Assembly (NCBI GenBank): GCA_027068075.1
Contig: JAMOUJ010000005.1
Span: forward strand, 588,162-652,161
DNA length: 64,000 nt
Direction: 5' to 3'
From: Candidatus Aminicenantota bacterium
GTDB taxonomy: Bacteria > Acidobacteriota > Aminicenantia > S016-38
In this document: positions 43,377 through 51,057 of the stretch, in pieces
How positions within the stretch are numbered: the stretch's first letter is position 1
Layout of the letters: the number at the start of each line of letters is the position of its first letter
Program-made: the position numbers and the translations under genes
Notes under the pieces: model-generated
Database searches by the model: none
The model's input: only the letters and a program-made list of their open reading frames with translations
Told to the model about the DNA's origin: nothing

Positions 43377-44159
43377 ATGGAAAAAAAGGGTTTTCTGGAA
43401 TCCCTGGGGGAGAAGGGCATAAATTTCTTCGTGGCCGTTTACGAAGCGGCGGTTTTATTCGCAGAAACCCTGAAGCAACTTCCCAGAATTTATTTCTACA
43501 GAAGGCAGATTATAGAGCAGTTCTACTCCCTTACGGTTTCCACCCTTCCCGTAACCAGCCTCATTGCCATTTTTATAGGCCTCGGCTCTACGGTTCAGGG
43601 GACCTATCAGACCTCAGCCCTCACCCCCCGGTATTTTACCGCCAATGTGATCTTTAAGAGCACCATAATAGAACTAACCCCTATCGTTTTGAGCCTGGTC
43701 CTGGCGGGCAAAATCGGGGGCTCCCTGGCGGCAGAGATCGGGAGCATGAAGGTTTCCGAGCAGATAGATGCCTTGGAGACCCTTTCCTTGGACCCGGTGG
43801 GATTTCTGGTGATGCCCAGGGTGCTTGCGGGGATAATAATGCTTCCGGTAATGACCATATTCGCCAATTTCCTGGCCATCTTCTCTTCCTTTCTCATGTC
43901 CACCGCGGTCCTTCACTGGATAAACCCCGGAGAGTATGTTTCGGGGATGAAGATGGGGTTCAAGGCCTTTGAACTTTACTTCGGGAATTTTATAAAACCC
44001 TCCATCTACGGCTTCATAATAACCTTCAGCGGAAGTTTCTTCGGCCTCAGAACCAGGGGAGGAGCCAAGGGCGTGGGGATAGCCTCCACCACCTCGGTGG
44101 TGGTCTCCGCCGTCCTCATAGTGATCCTTGACTATTTTCTGGGGGAACTTTTGCTATGA
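43377..44159 (+). CDS. mlaE: MlaE-family ABC transporter permease
   Basis: A 260-residue inner-membrane permease of the Mce/Mla lipid transport type. About six helices are visible, with family regions PVTSLIAIFIGLGSTVQGTYQT, VLAGKIGGSLAAEIGSMKVSEQIDALETL, and a C-terminal GFIITFSGSFFGLRTRGGAKGVG. In known systems MlaE, with MlaF ATPase and MlaD MCE protein, moves phospholipids between inner and outer membranes. The ATG lacks a Shine-Dalgarno and sits 7 bases after TAAAAT. It overlaps mlaF by four bases. Confidence 0.93.
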   Translation: MEKKGFLESLGEKGINFFVAVYEAAVLFAETLKQLPRIYFYRRQIIEQFYSLTVSTLPVTSLIAIFIGLGSTVQGTYQTSALTPRYFTANVIFKSTIIELTPIVLSLVLAGKIGGSLAAEIGSMKVSEQIDALETLSLDPVGFLVMPRVLAGIIMLPVMTIFANFLAIFSSFLMSTAVLHWINPGEYVSGMKMGFKAFELYFGNFIKPSIYGFIITFSGSFFGLRTRGGAKGVGIASTTSVVVSAVLIVILDYFLGELLL

Positions 44160-44884
44160 TCCGAATAAGGGACCTGTGGAAGAGGTTTGAGGATAAGGAG
44201 GTGTTGAAGGGTGTAAATCTCAGCATTGAGGACGGTCAGACCACCGTTATCCTGGGGCCCAGCGGGCAGGGGAAAACCGTTCTTCTGAAAACCCTGGTGG
44301 GGCTTTTGAAGCCGGATCGGGGGGAAGTGTTGGTAGACGGAGAGGACATAGTCCGGGTCCCCAGAAAAAGGCTCTTTGAGATAAGGAAGAAGTTTTCCTT
44401 CGTGTTCCAGGGAGGGGCCCTCTTTGATTTTCTCACCGTTAAGGAGAATGTAGGCCTTTTTCTCCGGATGCATACCAGGATGAAGGAGGAAGAGATAGAT
44501 GCGAAGGTGAGGGAAGCACTGAAGGTGGTGGGGCTTTCCGGCACCGAAAACCTTTATCCCGAGGAACTGAGCGGTGGAATGAAGAAAAGGGTGGCCATAG
44601 CCAGGGCCGTGGTTTCCTCTCCGAAGTACATTTTGTACGACGAGCCCACCACCGGACTGGATAGGACCAATGCCCGGGCCGTCAACAATTTAATAAATAA
44701 ATTGAAGGACCAGTACGGCGTAACCTCCGTGGTGGTCACCCACGACATAGAATGCATGGAAACCGTGGCGGACAAGGTGGCTCTGCTGAAGGAGGGAAAG
44801 ATGTTCTTCGTGGGGAAGAAGGAAGAGGTGGAGGAAAAATATCTGGATTATCTATACAAACTGGAGGAGTCCTATGGAATATAA
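44156..44884 (+). CDS. mlaF: MlaF-type ABC transporter ATPase
   Basis: A 242-residue nucleotide-binding subunit. Walker A GPSGQGKTVLLKTL, Q-loop FVFQGGALFDFLTV, signature LSGGMKKRVAIARAV, Walker B YILYDEPTTGLD and H-loop VVTHDIECM are all intact. The GMKKR form of the signature is typical of Mla/Mce ATPases. It lies between the permease and the MCE protein with overlaps at both ends. Confidence 0.95.
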   Translation: MIRIRDLWKRFEDKEVLKGVNLSIEDGQTTVILGPSGQGKTVLLKTLVGLLKPDRGEVLVDGEDIVRVPRKRLFEIRKKFSFVFQGGALFDFLTVKENVGLFLRMHTRMKEEEIDAKVREALKVVGLSGTENLYPEELSGGMKKRVAIARAVVSSPKYILYDEPTTGLDRTNARAVNNLINKLKDQYGVTSVVVTHDIECMETVADKVALLKEGKMFFVGKKEEVEEKYLDYLYKLEESYGI

Positions 44885-45746
44885 GAAAATGGCATCCATA
44901 TTCGGGGCGGCAATTTTTTCGGCCCTTTTCATTTTTTTCGTTACCGTCATATGGCTGGCGGAAAGCCGCATCTTTTTCACCAGGGATTACATAGTCTACA
45001 TTGAATTCAAAGATGTCTCCGGCCTCAAGAGGATGTCTCCGGTTTTCATGAGAGGCTACAAGATAGGATGGGTCAAAGGGGTGAAGTTTGAAAAGGACCA
45101 TGTGCTGGTCAGGGCGGATATTAACAAGCATTATCCCATCCCCCGGGGCTCCCGGGCAGAGATCTTCGCTCTGAACATCCTGGGAGAAAAGGCCATAAGG
45201 ATAATTCCACCGCCTCCTCCCCATACATCTTACCTTTCCAACCGGGATAGGATGGTGGGGGTTAACAAGGACATCATGTTTGAGGCCCAGGCCCTCCTTG
45301 GTAAACTCAGGAAACCCCTGGAGGAGAACTTTCCTATGGTGGTAGACAGGGTTTATTCAATCCTGAACAATGTGAATTCTCTCCTTGGCAACCTCAAGGC
45401 CCAGGTGGCGAATTCCCGGGCCAGGGAAAGCATTGAGAAACTCGGGAGGGCCGCCGAGGCCTTCAGAAAACTGGTGGAAGAAAACCGGGGAGAATTGGGG
45501 GCGGACCTTAAACAACTTCAGGAGACTTTGAAGGCTATTCAGGATGCTTCCCAACAGATGAAGGCCGCCGCGGAGAACCTCAATAAAACCCTGGATTCTC
45601 TTAACAGGGGGCAGGGAACCGCCGGGGCTTTATTGAAGGAAAGGCAACTTCTGGATAGGACCGAAAAACTCCTGGAGGAATTGGAAGCCCTGATCCAGGA
45701 CATCAGAAAAAACCCCAAAAAATACTTTAAGTTGTCCATATTTTAA
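44874..45746 (+). CDS. mlaD: MCE-domain lipid transport protein (MlaD-like)
   Basis: A 290-residue protein with one N-terminal membrane helix (IFGAAIFSALFIFFVTVIWLAE) and an MCE domain at about 38-125 (VYIEFKDVSGLKRMSPVFMRGYKIGWV). A long helical C-terminal part (about 130-285) is rich in Leu/Glu/Lys with coiled-coil character, resembling longer MCE proteins rather than short E. coli MlaD. It should form a periplasmic ring on the MlaE/F complex. No MlaB, MlaC or MlaA homolog is in the window. Overlaps mlaF by 11 bases. Confidence 0.92.
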   Translation: MEYKKMASIFGAAIFSALFIFFVTVIWLAESRIFFTRDYIVYIEFKDVSGLKRMSPVFMRGYKIGWVKGVKFEKDHVLVRADINKHYPIPRGSRAEIFALNILGEKAIRIIPPPPPHTSYLSNRDRMVGVNKDIMFEAQALLGKLRKPLEENFPMVVDRVYSILNNVNSLLGNLKAQVANSRARESIEKLGRAAEAFRKLVEENRGELGADLKQLQETLKAIQDASQQMKAAAENLNKTLDSLNRGQGTAGALLKERQLLDRTEKLLEELEALIQDIRKNPKKYFKLSIF

Positions 45747-46598
45747 GTGAAGATTCTGGATGCCTACAGGAATTTTTTGCTTTCCCGGGGCTTTTCCCGC
45801 AACACCATGGACGGTTATCTCCGGGATGTGGAAAGGTTCCTCAGGTTTTGCCGCAATTACAGCGATAAAAAATGTTTAAGAGATTTTGTGAGGGAAATTT
45901 CCCCCCTCCTTTCCCCCCGTTCCTACGCCAGGATGATCTCCTCCCTCCGCTCCTTCTTTAACTTCCTGATGGTTACCGAGAGGATAGAGGAAGACCTCAC
46001 CCCCACCCTGACCCTGCCGAAAATTCCCCCTTCCATCCCCCGTTTCCTTACCCACGAAGAGGTGGAGAGGCTCATGGAGGCCGTGATGGGGGATAAGGCG
46101 GAGAAGATAAGGGATAGGGCCATGCTGGAACTTCTTTACGCAACGGGGATGAGGGTATCCGAACTGGTAAACCTCAGGCTGGAGGACCTGGACCTTCAGG
46201 AACGATTTGTGAAGGTGAAGGGAAAGGGGGACAAGGAAAGGGTGGTTCCCTTCAGCCGCAGGGCTTCCATGTGGTTGAGGCACTACCTGGAAAAAAGGGA
46301 GGAAATTTGCGATAAGCCCTCCCCTTTTCTTTTCCTTACCAGGCGATGTCGCCCCATGACCAGGCAGGGGTTCTGGAAAAAAATAAAGGCCTATGCGGAA
46401 AAAGCCGGTCTGAAAGAGCAGGTGTGGCCTCATATCCTGAGGCACACCTTCGCCACCCACATGCTGGAGGCCGGGGCGGACCTAAGGATCATTCAGGCCA
46501 TTCTGGGCCACGCTTCCCTCACCACCACACAGATATACACTCATGTGGACCTGGCCCGTCTGAGGAGCGTCTACGACAAGTACCATCCCAGGGCTTGA
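45747..46598 (+). CDS. Tyrosine recombinase, XerC/XerD type
   Basis: A 283-residue recombinase. The N-terminal SAM-like DNA-binding domain is about residues 1-85. The catalytic residues are all visible: Arg in TGMRVSELVNL, Lys in VKGKGDKERVVPF, HILRH (His and Arg), His in ILGHASLTTT and Tyr in QIYTHV. Length and sequence fit chromosome-dimer resolvases XerC/D rather than phage integrases. The start is GTG immediately after the mlaD stop, with zero spacing. No mobile-element borders are present, so a housekeeping role is likely. I cannot distinguish XerC from XerD. Confidence 0.93.
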   Translation: MKILDAYRNFLLSRGFSRNTMDGYLRDVERFLRFCRNYSDKKCLRDFVREISPLLSPRSYARMISSLRSFFNFLMVTERIEEDLTPTLTLPKIPPSIPRFLTHEEVERLMEAVMGDKAEKIRDRAMLELLYATGMRVSELVNLRLEDLDLQERFVKVKGKGDKERVVPFSRRASMWLRHYLEKREEICDKPSPFLFLTRRCRPMTRQGFWKKIKAYAEKAGLKEQVWPHILRHTFATHMLEAGADLRIIQAILGHASLTTTQIYTHVDLARLRSVYDKYHPRA

Positions 46599-46622
46599 CT
46601 TAACGATTTTTTAGTATATAAT
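46595..46622 (+). promoter_or_regulatory. Leaderless promoter of the ArsR-type regulator
   Basis: TTGACT (46595-46600) overlaps the xer stop codon; a 16-base spacer is followed by perfect TATAAT (46617-46622) and 7 bases to the ATG at 46630. No Shine-Dalgarno. Confidence 0.72.
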
Positions 46623-46629
46623 AAAATTT

Positions 46630-46962
46630 ATGATTGATGAGAAAATGAGAAAAATTCTTCAGTTACAGGCGGACATCTGTAGCGCTTTGTCCAATGTAAC
46701 CAGGCTGGAAATTATTTTCCTTCTGAGGGAGGGGGAGAAGACGGTGTCGGAACTTTCCCTGGAGTTGGGAGTTTCCATGTCCAACCTTTCTCAGCATTTG
46801 AGAATATTGAAGGAGAAGGGACTGGTGAAGTTCAGCAAAAGGGGACAGCACATATATTACTCTCTGGCCCATTCCTCGGTGGAAAACATTTGCAACAGCA
46901 TGAGGCAGATAGTCAAGGAGAACCTGGAGACCATCCTATCCCTCAGGCCCTCCAACCTCTGA
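46630..46962 (+). CDS. ArsR/SmtB-family winged-helix regulator
   Basis: A 110-residue DNA-binding protein. LSNVTRLEIIFLLREGEKTVSEL and VSMSNLSQHLRILKEKGLVKFSKRGQHIYYSL show the winged helix and beta-wing of the family. The metal-binding ELCVCDL of arsenic sensors is replaced by TVSELSLEL, and only two cysteines remain, so it is probably not a canonical arsenic sensor. Its own start codon is 7 bases from the -10 box, so the protein, if autoregulatory, could bind at the start codon itself. The target is unknown; convergent with def. Confidence 0.9.
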   Translation: MIDEKMRKILQLQADICSALSNVTRLEIIFLLREGEKTVSELSLELGVSMSNLSQHLRILKEKGLVKFSKRGQHIYYSLAHSSVENICNSMRQIVKENLETILSLRPSNL

Positions 46963-46970
46963 GGTGGCGT

Positions 46971-47471
46971 TCACACCCGGGATAATTGTTTGCGGAGTTT
47001 TTTCAGCGCCAGTCGTCTCTTCAAGGGAGTTAGTCTGTCTATAAAGAGTACTCCGTCCAGGTGGTCCACCTCGTGGCAGAATACTCTGGCTAAAAGACCT
47101 TCCGCCTCAATTTCCCTCTCCTTTCCTTCCAGGTCATAGCCCTTTACCAGAACGCGGAAGGGCCTTTCCACCATCTCGCTTATTCCGGGTACGCTGAGGC
47201 AGGCCTCTTCGTCCAGGTCCTGCCCTTCCTTTTCCTGGATAACGGGGTTCACCAGGATGAAAAGTTTTGAAGGGTCTTCCCCCACGGTTAGGTCCACGGT
47301 GATGAGTCTCAGGGAGTAGCCCACCTGGGGGGCAGCCAGTCCTATGCCCGGAGCGTCGTACATGGTTTCCACCATGGCCCGGGCCAATTCCACCACCTCA
47401 CCGTTTATGTCTTTTATTTCCTGGGCCCTTTCCCTCAGAACCTTCTCGCCGTATTTTTTTATCTCCAGCAT
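46971..47471 (-). CDS. def: Peptide deformylase
   Basis: Removes the formyl group from nascent proteins. The 166-residue protein has the three metal-enzyme motifs: motif 1 GIGLAAPQVG (about 41-50), motif 2 EACLSVPG (usual EGCLS, here with Ala for Gly), and motif 3 HEVDHLDG. Length is normal. It is a single gene convergent with the ArsR gene (8 bases apart) and divergent from the small ORF before tatA. No Shine-Dalgarno precedes the ATG; a TAAAAT box 6 bases upstream suggests a leaderless message. Confidence 0.96.
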   Translation of the reverse strand: MLEIKKYGEKVLRERAQEIKDINGEVVELARAMVETMYDAPGIGLAAPQVGYSLRLITVDLTVGEDPSKLFILVNPVIQEKEGQDLDEEACLSVPGISEMVERPFRVLVKGYDLEGKEREIEAEGLLARVFCHEVDHLDGVLFIDRLTPLKRRLALKKLRKQLSRV

Positions 47472-47477
47472 GGGAAT

Positions 47478-47483
47478 ATTTTA
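47478..47483 (-). promoter_or_regulatory. -10 element for leaderless def
   Basis: TAAAAT on the reverse strand, 6 bases before the def ATG at 47471. The -35 region is poor. Confidence 0.45.
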
Positions 47484-47505
47484 CCACCACCTTGCCCCTT
47501 TGTAG

Positions 47506-47511
47506 TAAAAT
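47506..47511 (+). promoter_or_regulatory. -10 element for the small ORF-tatA-tatC unit
   Basis: TAAAAT ends 6 bases before the ATG at 47518, again without a ribosome site. The -35 is not clear. It faces the def -10 box across a gap of 22 bases. Confidence 0.45.
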
Positions 47512-47517
47512 ATGTAT

Positions 47518-47652
47518 ATGAGGAAAATTGTCATCTTTCTTCTTCTCTTCATCCTGATCTTTCTGGCCATAGTCCTGGGACTGGACTTTAAGCCTTCCAG
47601 GGAAAGCGCTGCCCTTCTCAGTTTCGTCCTCGCTTTCCTTTCGGGAACCTGA
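47518..47652 (+). CDS. 44-residue membrane protein upstream of tatA
   Basis: Too short for the ORF track. ATG at 47518 to TGA at 47650 encodes 44 residues. One strong membrane helix (IVIFLLLFILIFLAIVLGL) is followed by a short polar turn (DFKPSRE) and a second hydrophobic stretch (LLSFVLAFLSG). The pattern resembles a shortened LapA/DUF1049-type protein, but this is tentative. It starts 6 bases after a -10 box and ends 2 bases before the tatA ATG, so it is probably co-translated with the Tat genes. Confidence 0.55.
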   Translation: MRKIVIFLLLFILIFLAIVLGLDFKPSRESAALLSFVLAFLSGT

Positions 47653-47654
47653 GA

Positions 47655-47864
47655 ATGTTCGGTCTGGGCTGGCAGGAACTCCTTCTTATCTTCTTTATAG
47701 CCCTGCTAATTTTTGGCCCCAAGAAACTCCCGGAGATCGGGCGGTCCATCGGTAGGGCCATCGCTGAGTTCAGGAAGAGTTCCGAACACCTGAAGGAAGA
47801 GATTGAGAAGGCGGTGGAGGAGAAGGAGCCCGAGCCGGTAGATGAAGAAAAAAAAGCAGGATGA
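47655..47864 (+). CDS. tatA: Sec-independent protein translocase TatA
   Basis: A 69-residue protein with the N-terminal helix and hinge typical of TatA: WQELLLIFFIALLIFGPKKLPEIG, then an amphipathic helix (RSIGRAIAEFRKSSEHLKEEI) and an acidic/basic tail. TatA rings form the pore for folded proteins with twin-arginine signals. Only one TatA-type gene and one TatC are present here; no separate TatB is seen, which suggests a two-component TatAC system unless tatB lies elsewhere. It overlaps tatC by 23 bases. Confidence 0.94.
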   Translation: MFGLGWQELLLIFFIALLIFGPKKLPEIGRSIGRAIAEFRKSSEHLKEEIEKAVEEKEPEPVDEEKKAG

Positions 47865-48597
47865 AGACCTGAGCATCCTGGACCACCTGGAGGAACTTAG
47901 GAAGAGGGTTTTTTATTCCCTGGTGGCGGTGCTGGTGGTTTTCGTGGTCAACTGGTTCTTCGCCAGGGACCTCTTCAACATAATAGCCCGACCCATCGTT
48001 AAATACCTTCCCCCGGGACAGAGGTTGGCCTTTACTTCCCTTACCACTCCCTTTATGGTTTATCTCAAGGTGGCCTTCCTGGCGGCCCTTTTCTTTGCCT
48101 CCCCCTTTGTGGCTTATCAGGTCTGGAAGTTTGTAGCCCCCGCCCTTTACCCCCACGAGAAAAAATATGTGATTCCCTTCGTTCTTTCCACCTCCTTCTT
48201 CTTCTTGTTGGGAGGTGCCTTCGGATACTTCGTGGTTTTTCCTTTTACCTGTCGGTTTTTTCTCCACCTGGGAAGCGATTTCACCCCCATAATAACCATA
48301 GACAAATACTTCAACCTGGCCATTGAGATAATATTGGGGATTGCCATAATCTTTGAACTACCTGTGGTTATCTTCATACTTTCCAGGCTGGGAATTCTTA
48401 CGCCGAAGTTCATGATAAAAAACCTTAAATATGCGGTGCTTTTTGCCTTCGTGGCCGCCGGAATAATCACCCCCACCCCCGACGCCATCACCCAGACCAT
48501 AGTGGCAGGGCCCTTTATTCTTCTTTACCTTATAGGGGTTCTGGTAAGTTGGCTTGCCTCCCCCCGGGACAAGGTTGACAGCCAGGAGAGCACTTAA
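47842..48597 (+). CDS. tatC: Sec-independent protein translocase TatC
   Basis: A 251-residue integral membrane protein with six helices, the receptor for twin-arginine signal peptides. LSILDHLEELRKRVFYSLVAV at the start, FASPFVAYQVWKFVAPALYPHEKKY in the first third, and VVIFILSRLGILTP and ITPTPDAITQTIVAGPF near the end match the TatC signature. It is followed by an independent leaderless promoter for the SLC6 gene that lies inside its last codons. Confidence 0.96.
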   Translation: MKKKKQDEDLSILDHLEELRKRVFYSLVAVLVVFVVNWFFARDLFNIIARPIVKYLPPGQRLAFTSLTTPFMVYLKVAFLAALFFASPFVAYQVWKFVAPALYPHEKKYVIPFVLSTSFFFLLGGAFGYFVVFPFTCRFFLHLGSDFTPIITIDKYFNLAIEIILGIAIIFELPVVIFILSRLGILTPKFMIKNLKYAVLFAFVAAGIITPTPDAITQTIVAGPFILLYLIGVLVSWLASPRDKVDSQEST

Positions 48598-48604
48598 ATA
48601 TAAT
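48575..48604 (+). promoter_or_regulatory. Consensus leaderless promoter of the SLC6 transporter
   Basis: Perfect TTGACA (48575-48580), 18-base spacer, perfect TATAAT (48599-48604), then 6 bases to the ATG at 48611. It is embedded in the tatC 3' end and has no ribosome-binding site. Confidence 0.78.
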
Positions 48605-48610
48605 CCCTCC

Positions 48611-49963
48611 ATGGCAAAGAGGGGTAAATGGAATTCCACCCTGGGCTTTGTCCTGGCGGCGGCGGGTTCCGCCGTGGGCCTTGGAAACATATGGAGGTTC
48701 CCTTATGTAACCGGCAAGAACGGGGGGGCGGTCTTCTTATTCTTTTACATACTGGCCGTGGTCTTCCTGGGATTGGTGGTGATGTATGCGGAACTTTCCC
48801 TGGGCAGAGCCACCCAGAGGAACCCCGTGGGGGCCTTTGAGAGAATAAAACCGGGCTCCCCCTGGAAGGCGGTGGGTTTTCTGGGGGTTTTTACCGGCGT
48901 GGGCATACTATCCTATTATTCGGTCATAGCCGGCTGGACCCTCTATTATTTTTACATCTCTTCCCTGGGGAAATTCTCCCAAGGACTCACCGAGGCCCAG
49001 ATAGATGAAGTCTTCTCCGTCTTTGTTTCCAATCCCTTCCTCACAGTTCTCCTTCTGGTGGTTTTTATTTTTCTGACATGCTTCATAGTATCCCGGGGCG
49101 TTTCTTCGGGGATAGAGAGGTGGACCGGGATTCTCATGCCCCTGCTTTTTCTCATACTTTTAATTCTTTCAGTGTATTCCCTTACCCTACCCGGTGCCGG
49201 TGAGGGGCTTAAATTTTATTTGAAACCCGATTTTTCCAAGGTGAGTTTGAAGATGATACTCAGCGCCGTGGGACAGGCTTTCTTTTCCCTGAGCCTGGGC
49301 ATGGGGGCCATGATTACCTACGGGAGTTATCTGTCTAAAAAGGACAATCTCTTTGCCTCGGGGATTGAGGTGGTGGCCTTTGACACCCTGGTGGCCTTCC
49401 TGGCAGGGATAATAATTTTTCCCACCGTTTTTACCTACGGTCTTTCCCCCCGGGCAGGCGCCGCCCTGGTTTTCAAGACCCTGCCCTTCACCTTTTCCAA
49501 ACTGCCCCTGGGCAGGTTGTTCGGTCCCCTGTTCTTCTTCCTCCTGGCCATAGCCGCCCTGACTTCCACCATAAGCCTGGTGGAGGTGGCCACATCCTAC
49601 CTGGTGGACGAAAGGAAGTTCTCCAGGCCCCGGGCCGCCTTCCTGGTGGGTGCGGTGGCCGTCCTTCTGGGAATTCCCTCGGCTCTATCCACTTCTTCGT
49701 CGGTCTTTTCAAAATTCGCCTTTGGAAAGAGTTTTCTGGATCTGATGGATTACATATGGGCCAATATTTCTCTCCCCCTGGGGGCCCTTCTCCTTTCCGT
49801 TTTCGTGGGATACATCTGGGGAGCGGAGAAGGCTGCCCTGGAGATCAGGCCTGAAAAACACAGAAAGTTTCCCGGGGAGGACCTCTGGATCTACGACCTC
49901 AAGTATTTCGTGCCCATAGTTCTTTCCGCCATTCTTCTCTTCTCGCTTCTGGGGAGTTCATGA
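48611..49963 (+). CDS. Sodium-dependent neurotransmitter-type transporter (SLC6/NSS family)
   Basis: About 450 residues with twelve helices. The LeuT-like first helix is present (GSAVGLGNIWRFPYVTGKNGGAVFLFFY), containing the conserved Na+ and substrate residues. FSLSLGMGAMITYGSYL in helix 6-7 and the TSTISLVEV region of helix 8 also match. Family members import amino acids with Na+, for example leucine or tryptophan. The track start at 48554 is inside tatC; the ATG at 48611 starts the family sequence MAKRGKWNSTLGFVLAAAG. The stop overlaps the next gene by 4 bases. Confidence 0.93.
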   Translation: MAKRGKWNSTLGFVLAAAGSAVGLGNIWRFPYVTGKNGGAVFLFFYILAVVFLGLVVMYAELSLGRATQRNPVGAFERIKPGSPWKAVGFLGVFTGVGILSYYSVIAGWTLYYFYISSLGKFSQGLTEAQIDEVFSVFVSNPFLTVLLLVVFIFLTCFIVSRGVSSGIERWTGILMPLLFLILLILSVYSLTLPGAGEGLKFYLKPDFSKVSLKMILSAVGQAFFSLSLGMGAMITYGSYLSKKDNLFASGIEVVAFDTLVAFLAGIIIFPTVFTYGLSPRAGAALVFKTLPFTFSKLPLGRLFGPLFFFLLAIAALTSTISLVEVATSYLVDERKFSRPRAAFLVGAVAVLLGIPSALSTSSSVFSKFAFGKSFLDLMDYIWANISLPLGALLLSVFVGYIWGAEKAALEIRPEKHRKFPGEDLWIYDLKYFVPIVLSAILLFSLLGSS

Positions 49964-51057
49964 AGGAAATCTTCTGTTTTTTATTTTCCCTTTCACCCTT
50001 CTTTTCCATAACCCTGGCCGAGGGCCTGGTAATTCTGGGAGCCCTGTGGACCGGCTATCGTCTGCTAAGGGGAGAGAAGATAAAACCCCCGGTTTTTTTC
50101 TGGGCCCTCGCTCTCTTTGCGGTTTTTTCCTTCCTTTCGGCGCTGTTTTCCCTGGACCGGGGAATTAGCCTCCGGGACACCCGGGAATTGTTCCTCTACC
50201 TGATACCCCTGGTGGTGGTTTCCTGTGCCCCCGGGGCCTTGAAGAAGGGAGTAATTCTGGGGGCGGGCCTGGCTTCCTTCCTGGGAATTGTCCGGGAGGT
50301 CTTCGTGAGGCAGGAGAGGCTTACGGGGTTCGTAGGGCATTACATGACGGAAGGGGGGCTCATGATGATGGCCCTGATTTTTACCCTGGGGGTTCTTCTA
50401 TTTGAGGATTTCAGGTGGGAGTACCTCGCTTCGGCCTTTTTTATCCTGGTGGCCCTACTCCTTACCCTCACCCGCAGCGCCTGGGTAGGGGCGGTGGTGG
50501 GCGCCCTTTTCCTGCTCTACAGGAAGAAGAAACTTCTGGCAGGGTTGTTCATCCCTGCGGTCCTGATGGTGTTTCTCATCTCTCCCGCTAAAATTAAGGA
50601 GAGGGCCCTATCCATTTTCTCCCTGAGCAATCCCACCAATGTGGAGAGGATAAACATGTGGCGGGTGGGGCTCAAAATGGCTAAACTCCGTCCTCTGCTG
50701 GGAATCGGCCAGAACATGGCCTCCAGGGTTTACCCCTCATACAGAATAAAGGGCCAACCCCCTGAGGAGATTCCCCATCTTCACAACACATACCTCCAGA
50801 TAACGGTGGAAAGGGGACTCCTGGGGATTTTGAGTTTCCTGGCCTTCGTATTTCTGGCCCTCAGGGAATTGTGGAGGAGAAAGGGGATGGCCCTGGCCCT
50901 TCCGGCCCTGGCCGTGGTTCTGGGGTTTCTGACCTCTGGATTCTTTGAGTACAATTTCGGCGATTCCGAGGTAAAGATAGCCTTTTTGATCATCGTATCA
51001 CTTCCCTTTGCTTATAACAAGGAGGTTTTAAATGATAAAAATTCCCAAGAGGCTTGA
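49960..51057 (+). CDS. O-antigen ligase/polymerase family protein (WaaL/Wzy-like)
   Basis: A 365-residue polytopic membrane protein with about ten helices. The periplasmic loop region carries PHLHNTYLQITVERGLLG, the pattern of the Wzy_C domain in O-antigen ligases and polymerases, and LTLTRSAWVGAVVG precedes it. It may attach or polymerise the polysaccharide made by the 8095-11545 glycosyltransferases. The position between an SLC6 transporter and hisC gives no functional clue. It overlaps hisC by 26 bases. Confidence 0.85.
   Translation: MKEIFCFLFSLSPFFSITLAEGLVILGALWTGYRLLRGEKIKPPVFFWALALFAVFSFLSALFSLDRGISLRDTRELFLYLIPLVVVSCAPGALKKGVILGAGLASFLGIVREVFVRQERLTGFVGHYMTEGGLMMMALIFTLGVLLFEDFRWEYLASAFFILVALLLTLTRSAWVGAVVGALFLLYRKKKLLAGLFIPAVLMVFLISPAKIKERALSIFSLSNPTNVERINMWRVGLKMAKLRPLLGIGQNMASRVYPSYRIKGQPPEEIPHLHNTYLQITVERGLLGILSFLAFVFLALRELWRRKGMALALPALAVVLGFLTSGFFEYNFGDSEVKIAFLIIVSLPFAYNKEVLNDKNSQEA

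Noticed and set aside
45747-46598. Xer-type recombinase as evidence of an integrated element
   Set aside because: The gene matches XerC/D in length and motifs, there are no att-like repeats, phage or transposon genes, and neighbours are housekeeping genes.
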